From NCBI RefSeq assembly GCF_007954275.1, contig NZ_VOLT01000002.1, forward strand, positions 62,001 through 126,000: a stretch of DNA of 64,000 bases, read 5' to 3'. The stretch's first letter is position 1, and each line of letters starts with the position of its first letter. Of the stretch, positions 57,183 to 64,000 are shown one piece after another. The DNA is from Colwellia demingiae (GTDB taxonomy: Bacteria > Pseudomonadota > Gammaproteobacteria > Enterobacterales > Alteromonadaceae). Made by a program: the position numbers and the translations under genes. The notes under the pieces were generated by a model, which was not told where the DNA came from, made no database searches, and saw only the letters and a program-made list of their open reading frames with translations.

Positions 57183-58295
57183 ATGAAAAACCAACAAGAG
57201 TTAACCAGTGATCAGGCATTTAACCGCCGGGTTATTGATATCGCCATTAAGCTTGCCGCCATGGCGATGATTATCCTATGGTGTTTTTCTATTATTAGGC
57301 CTTTTATATTAATTACTATTTGGGCTGCCATTTTAGCCGTCGCTTTATATCCTTTACATGAAAAACTTACTGCTGCACTTAAAGGTAATAAAAAACTCGC
57401 TTCAACCATTATTGCCATTGTAGGGATATCAATTATCGCTGTCCCATCAATAAACCTTTCGTCTTCTGCTATAGATTCTGCCCAGCATGTCTACACAGGA
57501 ATTGAAGAAGGTACCTTAAAAATTCCAGCTGCTGACGAAAGCATTAAAGAATGGCCGCTAGTGGGTGAAAAATTGTTCAACTTTTGGCAAGATGCTTCAC
57601 AAGATATCCAAAAAGTTGCAGGGCAATATCCTGAACAATTGAAATCACTTTCAAGCACTTTATTATCAGCAGTAGCTGGTATTGGTGGCGGTATATTACA
57701 GTTTATTGTTTCGTTAATTATTGCGGTAGTGTTTATGGCAAAGTCAGCCCCATTACATCAAGGTTTGAGTAAGTTAATGCGTCGCTTGATGAATGACTTT
57801 GGCGATAGAACAATTAGTACCACTATTGCTACTATTCGCAGTGTCGCTACTGGTGTACTTGGCGTTGCAGTTATTCAATCTCTAATGTCTGGTGTTGGTT
57901 TGATGATTGCTGATATTCCTGGCGCAGGTATCTGGGCAATTGCTGTACTTATATTAGCTATCGCACAATTACCACCTATTCTAATTTTAGGGCCTATTGC
58001 CGCGTATTACTTCTCTGTAGCAGACACCACTCCAGCCATCGCCTTTTTAATCTTTAGTCTTATTGTTAGTGCTAGTGATGCTTTCTTAAAACCGCTCTTT
58101 TTAGGACGCGGTATGAGTATCCCTATGTTAGTCATTTTACTTGGCGCTATTGGCGGCATGTTACTTTCAGGGATTATTGGCTTGTTTGTTGGTGCAGTAG
58201 TATTAGCGTTAGGTTATGAGTTAATGATGGATTGGTTAAGTCATACTCCTGAAAATGAAGAAGTAAATGCTGAAGCTGAGCAAAACGAATCTTAA
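57183..58295 (+). CDS. AI-2E family transporter (YdiK/PerM-like)
   Basis: The 370-residue membrane protein has seven or eight helices and an extracytoplasmic loop around 90–160. Length and layout match YdiK and its PF01594 relatives, with a C-terminal LLGAIGGMLLSGIIGLFVGA motif. The family includes exporters of AI-2 or small ions; the substrate is unknown. It has AAGGAAAC before the ATG and ends at a bidirectional terminator. Confidence 0.85.
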   Translation: MKNQQELTSDQAFNRRVIDIAIKLAAMAMIILWCFSIIRPFILITIWAAILAVALYPLHEKLTAALKGNKKLASTIIAIVGISIIAVPSINLSSSAIDSAQHVYTGIEEGTLKIPAADESIKEWPLVGEKLFNFWQDASQDIQKVAGQYPEQLKSLSSTLLSAVAGIGGGILQFIVSLIIAVVFMAKSAPLHQGLSKLMRRLMNDFGDRTISTTIATIRSVATGVLGVAVIQSLMSGVGLMIADIPGAGIWAIAVLILAIAQLPPILILGPIAAYYFSVADTTPAIAFLIFSLIVSASDAFLKPLFLGRGMSIPMLVILLGAIGGMLLSGIIGLFVGAVVLALGYELMMDWLSHTPENEEVNAEAEQNES

Positions 58296-58356
58296 GTATG
58301 TTATCTCTAAGAGTTTACTCATAAGCTCACGAGATGAATCACGTTATCAGTTAAAT

Positions 58357-58398
58357 AAAAAAGCGACATAACCATTAATAGTTGTGCCGCTTTTTTTT
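58357..58398. terminator. Bidirectional terminator between the AI-2E family gene and the glycosidase gene
   Basis: AAAAAAGCGACATAAC at 58357–58372 pairs with GTTGTGCCGCTTTTTT at 58381–58396, with one G·U and one mismatch around an eight-base loop. T-runs flank both sides, and the genes converge. Confidence 0.8.
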
Positions 58399-58417
58399 AT
58401 TTATTAATGTAAATAAG

Positions 58418-60421
58418 TTACTTTTTTAACGTTACTGGTAGCTTACCTAGCGCCTTCTTTTCATTGAAAACAACCGCCATGCTGGCATTAAACCCTGGGC
58501 TTATACTTTGCTTATTTTCATTTTCATAAATTCTATCGTCAAAGTTTAGCAACACACTATCGGCGAGTTCACTGTACTCATTTATTAAAAAGGGTGAGCC
58601 TTTAGCAATAAGAATTGAGGGTGTTCTTAACTTACGCGCTACTGTTAATTGCTGCTTTAATAACGTTGCGTATGTCAGTTTTTTCTGTTGCTGAGCAGCG
58701 CTACCATAACTTGGCGTTAAATCATCCATTCCGCCTAAATCTACTAAACTTGCGGTTTTAATATCAACAGTAGCAATGACTACATCCGCTTCACTTAGCA
58801 GCAACTCCATTTTTTTATCCGACTCGGTGTTACCGGCGAGGAAGTGACTAATACTAATTTTTTCAACTTCACTTGCTGGCAATATTTTTGCTAATACCTT
58901 ATTGGTCGCATAAGTTAACGCCGCGAGTTCTTGCTCATTTGAGATCACAAAATGTAATCGTTTAATGCCTGCTACAGTAAGAGGTAACAACTGGTTATTT
59001 TTCAATAATGTTATGGCGGCATTGGCAAGCGCTTGCTCAGTATTAATGTGTTTTGTATTGGCAATTAAAGCGTTAGCCGATAACAGTTGTTGTGCTACTG
59101 ATTCATTGGCTACTTCAATATATTGCTGCTTATATCGGTTTAATCTCGCAATAGATTGTTCAAATTCAGTTAACTGATAATCACCCTGCTTTATGCGCGT
59201 TGTTAGGGCTATCGCGACGTCTTTAATAAAGTGATAAAAATTGTCAATATCATTTGGTGTCCGAACCTTAAAAGGCATCACCGCAAGATCTGCACCTGCC
59301 ACAAAGGTTTCAACCACAGCCTCAACGTCAGTAAAAAAGTGAGTTACACCAGCCATATCAAGGGCATCCGTCGCAATAAGGCCATCAAACTCCATTTCTT
59401 CTCTTAACAATGTAGTTAAAATTTTACGGGACATGGTAGCTGGACGAATAAGTTTATCGCCACTTTTACTGACAAATAAACTGTTATCTAGCGTTGGGTA
59501 TTGAATATGAGCCGTCATGATCATGGCTGGCTTAGCGTGCTCAATTGCCCAAGCAAAAGGAGCAAGATCAACCTTATCTATAGTCGCCCTGCCATGATCA
59601 ACGCGTGGTAAACCTAAGTGACTATCAACGTGCGTATCTCCATGACCAGGAAAATGCTTCAATGTCGCCATCACGCCTTGAGCCTGAATAGCTGTTACTG
59701 CGCTAGCACCAAGTTCGGCAACTTGGGCAGCGGACTCACCAAAAGATCGTGTATTAATCACGGGGTTTTCAACATTGGTATTTACGTCAACGACAGGGGC
59801 ATAGTTATTATTGATACCTAAGGCTTTCAGCTCTTTAGCAATAACTGCATTAACTTGTGTAGCAAAGTGAGTACCATGCTCAGGGTAGCTAGCGCCAATG
59901 GCCATATTTCCAGCAAAACCAGTCATTTTAGCAAAACGAGCTACTCGACCACCCTCTTGATCTATTGAGATAATCAAAGGGTTTCCTTGTTCTGACTTTA
60001 CTGCCGCACGCTGAATATCATGGGTTAGCTTAACCACTTGTGCTATCTCTTGCACATTTTCAGCAAACAATACGATACCACCGACATTACTGGTTTTTAT
60101 CATCTGCGCAAGTTCTTCGGGTAGTTCAGTCACTGCTAGTCGGCAATGTTTTGATGTTGGCACACTGGCTTTACCATTTATATCCGAACAAAAGTATCGA
60201 ATATCGAGAGACATTCTTTGGGCTATTTTTCGCTCAAATTGAGTGAATGTTGTAGTACTAGTAGAATTATTGGTCATATTTTTTTCGGTTGCCTGACTTT
60301 GACAAGCGCTAAGCGCAATTGAAACCATGATTATTAGTGCACTTGGCACTAAGTAAGTTCGCTTATTACTCGATAATTTACCGAGGAAAGTACTCGTTAA
60401 GTAGTTCGGTCGATTCTTCAT
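58418..60421 (-). CDS. Glycoside hydrolase family 3 lipoprotein (NagZ-like, C-terminal extension)
   Basis: The protein of 667 residues has a lipoprotein signal ending in LSAC and an N-terminal GH3 TIM barrel with SIDQEGGRVARF and KHFPGHGDTHVDSHLG, the NagZ signature that includes the catalytic His-Asp dyad, plus the nucleophile region ATDALDMAGV. It likely removes beta-linked N-acetylglucosamine. The C-terminal 240 residues form the additional GH3 domain not present in the short cytoplasmic NagZ. ATG at 60421 is chosen over TTG at 60430. elbB lies just upstream on the same strand. Confidence 0.85.
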   Translation of the reverse strand: MKNRPNYLTSTFLGKLSSNKRTYLVPSALIIMVSIALSACQSQATEKNMTNNSTSTTTFTQFERKIAQRMSLDIRYFCSDINGKASVPTSKHCRLAVTELPEELAQMIKTSNVGGIVLFAENVQEIAQVVKLTHDIQRAAVKSEQGNPLIISIDQEGGRVARFAKMTGFAGNMAIGASYPEHGTHFATQVNAVIAKELKALGINNNYAPVVDVNTNVENPVINTRSFGESAAQVAELGASAVTAIQAQGVMATLKHFPGHGDTHVDSHLGLPRVDHGRATIDKVDLAPFAWAIEHAKPAMIMTAHIQYPTLDNSLFVSKSGDKLIRPATMSRKILTTLLREEMEFDGLIATDALDMAGVTHFFTDVEAVVETFVAGADLAVMPFKVRTPNDIDNFYHFIKDVAIALTTRIKQGDYQLTEFEQSIARLNRYKQQYIEVANESVAQQLLSANALIANTKHINTEQALANAAITLLKNNQLLPLTVAGIKRLHFVISNEQELAALTYATNKVLAKILPASEVEKISISHFLAGNTESDKKMELLLSEADVVIATVDIKTASLVDLGGMDDLTPSYGSAAQQQKKLTYATLLKQQLTVARKLRTPSILIAKGSPFLINEYSELADSVLLNFDDRIYENENKQSISPGFNASMAVVFNEKKALGKLPVTLKK

Positions 60422-60433
60422 CAAAGACAAAAC

Positions 60434-61090
60434 CTACTTACTAAAAGCAAGAACATATTTTACTAGTTTATTAATACCTACTGCCACTTCACTGATCGAT
60501 TCAGCAAGCATATAGGCTGGTGTTGTCACTATTTTATGTGCTTCATCAACGACTACGTCTGCAACATCACAATCAATATGCGTTAAACCTTTTGCTGAAA
60601 TTAATTTCGCCGTTGCGTTATCTTTGCCAATAGTTCCTTTTACGCCTGCTGGATAAATCATCGGTAATAAGGCAGGGGCAATACACATAAAACCTGCTGG
60701 TTTTTCTACTTTAGCAAAAGCTTTAGCTGCGGTTAATACCTGTTCGTTAACACTATAATTATCATTGTCTAACGCAAAACTACTTAAGTTCTTTGCTGCG
60801 CCAAAACCACCAACAAAGATGATGGCATCAAATTCTTTTTCATTCAGTTCTATTAAATCTTCTACATCGCCACGACCAATGCGCGCAGCCTCAACAAGTA
60901 CATTGCGGCTTTCATCTTCGCTCACTTCACCCGTAAGATGATTAATAACATGGTGTTGAGCTATATTCGGTGCAAAGCAACGATAAGTAGCACCCTGCTG
61001 TGATATCGCGAGTAATGTAATGACAGCTTCTTGAATTTCACTGCCATCATAGACACCACAGCCGCTTAGAATAACTGCTATATTTTTCAT
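60434..61090 (-). CDS. elbB: Glyoxalase-like ElbB, DJ-1/PfpI fold
   Basis: The 218-residue protein matches E. coli ElbB (217 residues): VILSGCGVYDGSEIQEAV at the start, IFVGGFGAAKNL in the middle and PAGFMCIAPALLP with the nucleophilic Cys. E. coli ElbB has glyoxalase activity and was linked to isoprenoid biosynthesis. It follows the MFS gene by 20 nt and precedes the GH3 gene, on the same strand. Confidence 0.94.
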   Translation of the reverse strand: MKNIAVILSGCGVYDGSEIQEAVITLLAISQQGATYRCFAPNIAQHHVINHLTGEVSEDESRNVLVEAARIGRGDVEDLIELNEKEFDAIIFVGGFGAAKNLSSFALDNDNYSVNEQVLTAAKAFAKVEKPAGFMCIAPALLPMIYPAGVKGTIGKDNATAKLISAKGLTHIDCDVADVVVDEAHKIVTTPAYMLAESISEVAVGINKLVKYVLAFSK

Positions 61091-61110
61091 TTTTAATCCT
61101 TTCTTTTTAA

Positions 61111-62367
61111 CTATTTTTTATTGTTAAACCATATCATTAGCTGACAGCTTAATACTACCAGCACAGCAAAGAACATTAACAAAGCAAACGGCTTCGCACT
61201 ACCATCATAAAAGAACGCTAAAATTGGTCCAGCTAACGCGCATATTCCCCAACGAAGGGTACCAATAACCGCCGTAACTGTCCCTGAATGTGCGGGGAAT
61301 TTAGTTAAAATTAAGGCGTCACTGTTTACTGCTACCATAGAAATACTTCCCATAAGAGGAAAAATAGCCACAACAGTATAAATTAATGGTAATGCCAATA
61401 CATTCACCAACATCAATGCCGTTGCTGCCATCGTTGCTAGCGTTAAACCAAAGCGCAACATCGTCCTTGAGCCTTTACGTACAACAAATCGTGTATTAGT
61501 AAAATGCGCCATCATTAACGCTAAAATATTTAAAGCGAACAATAAGCTAAAAGTATATTCTGATACTTCAAAAATGGTTAAATAGACAAAGGGAATGGCG
61601 GTAATATAAGTAAAAAAAGCCAGTGCTATCATCATTGATGAAATGATATCTAGTCGTGCTTCAGCATTGCTTAATACAATTTTATAGCGCTGTATAAAAC
61701 TCATCTCAATTTTTTTAACCACTGGTCCTTCTGGCAAGGCCACATCACTCGCATTAGGTAAATAGTAGCTGACCAGTACCAGTACAATGAGACTGTAAGC
61801 GGCTAATACATAAAAGATAAGCTGCCAGCTATGTGCCAATAACAGCATGCTGCCTATGCTCGGCGCTATCATAGGCGCTAACATCATGATCATGCTGACA
61901 TACGAAAGCCCTTTCGCAGTATCCTTACCGTAATACTCACGTACTGCACCCGGAACAACGACTGTTGCCGCACTGCTTACAAAAGCTTGAAAGAATCTAA
62001 CGGTAAGAAATTGTTCTATATTACTTACAAAGGGTAATAGTAGACTGGCGATAAAGAATCCTCCTATTCCCAGCAGCACAAGGTTTCGACGAGGGTGTTT
62101 ATCTGCCATAGGACCAAATAATATTAAACCAAGTGCATAACCCAATAAATAAATGCTTAAGCTATTTTGCACCATGCTCATGGGTGTATTTAAATGCTCA
62201 GCTAACGTTGGCATAGCGGGTAAATACATATCTACTGCTAAGGGAGAAACAGCTAATATTGATGCTAATAAAGGTAATAATAACTTTAAAGAAACTTTAA
62301 GCTGCGCTGATGGTGTATTATTGCCCGAGACTTCTTTATCTGATGTTTTTTTGTTTAATGCTGTCAT
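61111..62367 (-). CDS. Bcr/CflA family multidrug efflux MFS transporter
   Basis: The 418-residue transporter has 12 membrane helices. The first has the DHA1 signature AVDMYLPAMPTLAEHL near 44–59, followed by GYALGLILFGPMADKHPRRN (motif A) and the RFFQAFVSSAATVVVPGAVR motif C. It exports drugs or cystine-like compounds; the substrate is unknown. It overlaps the upstream MocR-type regulator gene by ATGA, suggesting control by that regulator. Confidence 0.9.
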   Translation of the reverse strand: MTALNKKTSDKEVSGNNTPSAQLKVSLKLLLPLLASILAVSPLAVDMYLPAMPTLAEHLNTPMSMVQNSLSIYLLGYALGLILFGPMADKHPRRNLVLLGIGGFFIASLLLPFVSNIEQFLTVRFFQAFVSSAATVVVPGAVREYYGKDTAKGLSYVSMIMMLAPMIAPSIGSMLLLAHSWQLIFYVLAAYSLIVLVLVSYYLPNASDVALPEGPVVKKIEMSFIQRYKIVLSNAEARLDIISSMMIALAFFTYITAIPFVYLTIFEVSEYTFSLLFALNILALMMAHFTNTRFVVRKGSRTMLRFGLTLATMAATALMLVNVLALPLIYTVVAIFPLMGSISMVAVNSDALILTKFPAHSGTVTAVIGTLRWGICALAGPILAFFYDGSAKPFALLMFFAVLVVLSCQLMIWFNNKK

Positions 62368-63839
62368 TTCTCTTCCAACAATTGTGCTGCTTTTTGCTTG
62401 CCCGTGTATTCGTATACCAATTGACCTAATACCTTAACGGCCGTTTCAACATCCTCACCCCATTGCACGCCATAACTTACTCGCATGTAATTTTGATACT
62501 TTCCTGATGGAGAAAAAATTGCCCCAGGGGCAAAGCTAACCCCTTGTGCCAATGCCTGTTGAAAAAACTCACCCGTTTTTACATGTGATTGACAACGTAG
62601 CCATAGCACACTGCCCCCTAAAGGTTTTGAAATACAGACTTCTTGTGGGAAATGTTCGGCGATTAACGCCCGCATACGCTCACAGTTATATGTAAGTGTC
62701 TTTCGTAGTACGCAAAGATGGCGATCGTAATCCCCACTCAGTAAGTACTCATTTAAGGTCCATTGCTGCAACATAGGTGTCGAGGCCGATTGTGCCCGCT
62801 TAATACGTTTTGCTTGTTCTTCGAACTTACCTGGTAATAGCCAACCTATGCGGTAGCCAGGTGCCGCTGTTTTGGAAAACGAAGAGCAGGTCATCACTAG
62901 TCCTTTCTCAGAATACAATTGAGCAGGTTTTGGCTTGTTATCGGTAAAATATATTTCGCTATAAACCTCATCTTCAATTAATGGAATATCATGTTGCTCT
63001 AATAGAGAAACCATCGCTTGACGCTGTTCATCCGTTTTCATTGAACCTAATGGGTTATTTATCGCCGTTGAAAACAAACAGGCAGTGATGTCATGCTGAT
63101 TAATAGCCTCAGCTAAATCTTCGACACATACACCGTCTTCTGTACAGGTATAAACTTCAAGTGCTTTCATACCTAATGTTTCAATCAGCTCGATAATTCC
63201 AAAAAAGCACGGTGATTCAATAGCAATAATATCACCGCGTTTCGCTACACATTGCAGGGCAATAGAGAGTGCTTCTTGCGCACCATTAGTGATGACAATA
63301 TCATCAGGATTTATCTCAACACCTTGGTCTTGATAACGAAATGCCAATTGCATGCGTAATTTGGCATCGCCAGTTACTGGGCCATAACTTACCGCCTTTT
63401 CTGAGACCTTACTTAAGACTGAGCGCATTAATCTGGCAAGGGCTTTATCAGGTGGATGTGCTTGAATTGGATTTGAAATACCAAGAGCAACCGTATTAGG
63501 TAAATGCACCGCCGCATGAACTTGTTCAATCATACTGCGACCTTGTACTTCTACAGGAGCGCATTGCGCCCATTTTGCAGGTCTTGGCTTAAGCGTGCGT
63601 GCTTGCATTGCTTGTAAGTAGTAGCCTGATTGTGGCTTTGCACAAACTTGTCCTTGTCGTTCTAATTCAATATAAGCCTGCTTAACCGTTGGTACACTTA
63701 TATCAAACTGGCGACTTAGTTTACGTAAACTAGGGAGTTTATCACCAGGGTGTAACGCACCTATTTTCTTTTGGTGTTCAATAAAATCAATTACTTGTTG
63801 ATATAAATATGCCGAGGAACTTTTATCTAATAATTTCAT
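62364..63839 (-). CDS. MocR-type transcription factor: GntR winged helix fused to a class I aminotransferase domain
   Basis: The 491-residue protein has a GntR-type DNA-binding domain at about 10–75 (GDKLPSLRKLSRQFDISVPT) and a class I aminotransferase-like domain at about 105–475 with the PLP lysine in SSFSKTAAPGYRIGW. MocR proteins sense PLP or amino acids and usually regulate neighbouring genes. Here the transporter gene starts inside the stop codon, so the pair is one unit. The ligand is not known. Confidence 0.9.
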   Translation of the reverse strand: MKLLDKSSSAYLYQQVIDFIEHQKKIGALHPGDKLPSLRKLSRQFDISVPTVKQAYIELERQGQVCAKPQSGYYLQAMQARTLKPRPAKWAQCAPVEVQGRSMIEQVHAAVHLPNTVALGISNPIQAHPPDKALARLMRSVLSKVSEKAVSYGPVTGDAKLRMQLAFRYQDQGVEINPDDIVITNGAQEALSIALQCVAKRGDIIAIESPCFFGIIELIETLGMKALEVYTCTEDGVCVEDLAEAINQHDITACLFSTAINNPLGSMKTDEQRQAMVSLLEQHDIPLIEDEVYSEIYFTDNKPKPAQLYSEKGLVMTCSSFSKTAAPGYRIGWLLPGKFEEQAKRIKRAQSASTPMLQQWTLNEYLLSGDYDRHLCVLRKTLTYNCERMRALIAEHFPQEVCISKPLGGSVLWLRCQSHVKTGEFFQQALAQGVSFAPGAIFSPSGKYQNYMRVSYGVQWGEDVETAVKVLGQLVYEYTGKQKAAQLLEEK

Positions 63840-63950
63840 TTATTTCTCAGAGTAAGCGCCTTGAATACCAACACTAACTGTATAGGTTACATTTTTATAT
63901 TTTTGTATATGTTATTAAATCAAAATATCATTACAATGTCACGCTTATCC

Positions 63951-64000
63951 TATATACCCGCTCCACTTGAAGATGCTCGTTTCAGGAAGTCTGAGCGATG
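63951..64000. repeat. MITE-like element, left part of a copy cut by the window end
   Basis: TATACCCGCTCCACTTGAAG begins at 63953 and continues with ATGCTCGTTTCAGGAAG. It is the reverse complement of the right ends at 40351–40423 and 47763–48077. The rest lies outside. It is about 110 bp upstream of the MocR-type gene's start. Confidence 0.85.

Overview
The window is chromosomal DNA of a marine, AT-rich gammaproteobacterium of the Alteromonadales. The protein set and gene order (mreBCD–maf–rng–yhdP next to a complete MSHA pilus locus; gspC-N next to hslR–hslO–pckA–ompR–envZ) are typical of Colwellia, Shewanella and relatives, and the base composition and protein sequences suggest Colwellia or a close neighbour. 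This is inferred from recognised families and synteny, not from a database search. No tRNA, rRNA, CRISPR array, prophage or intact transposase gene was seen.

Layout. 1–5947 (minus strand): the cell-shape and envelope block mreB–mreC–mreD–maf–rng–yhdP, with yhdP cut by the window edge. 6257–27859 (minus strand): the mannose-sensitive haemagglutinin (MSHA) type IV pilus locus in the order mshI, mshI2, J, K, L, M, N, E, G, F, B, A, a second MshA-like pilin, C, D, O, P and Q. Two insertions interrupt it: a PglL-like pilin O-oligosaccharyltransferase on the plus strand between the two major-type pilins, and a PEP-CTERM protein between mshP and mshQ. 28118–29077: a lone PLP-dependent deaminase/desulfhydrase. 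29151–41376 (minus strand): a complete type II secretion operon gspC–N. 41655–44882 (plus strand): hslR, hslO and pckA. 44996–47034 (minus strand): ompR–envZ.

47179–64000 is more accessory: a small secreted protein, a TlpA-type thioredoxin facing a porin–FMN-binding protein–PepSY membrane protein operon, an MscS channel, a DUF748/AsmA-like protein, a VOC protein with a small lipoprotein, a potassium-channel-like protein, an AI-2E family permease, a family 3 glycosidase lipoprotein, ElbB, and a Bcr/CflA efflux pump co-transcribed with a MocR-type regulator.

How the genes work together. The MSHA and T2SS loci are homologous machines: each has a secretin (MshL, GspD), an ATPase (MshE, GspE), a platform protein (MshG, GspF), actin-like and PilN/PilO-like membrane proteins, and a set of pseudopilins. 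The main non-coding observations are two families of dispersed elements. One has a 48-nt conserved core closed by long stems of unrelated sequence; its two copies lie at equivalent places, just after the abundant first product of a gene pair (mreB/mreC and gspG/gspH). The other is a MITE-like family with TATACCCG(C/T)TCCACTTG ends, present four times, twice inside the gsp operon.
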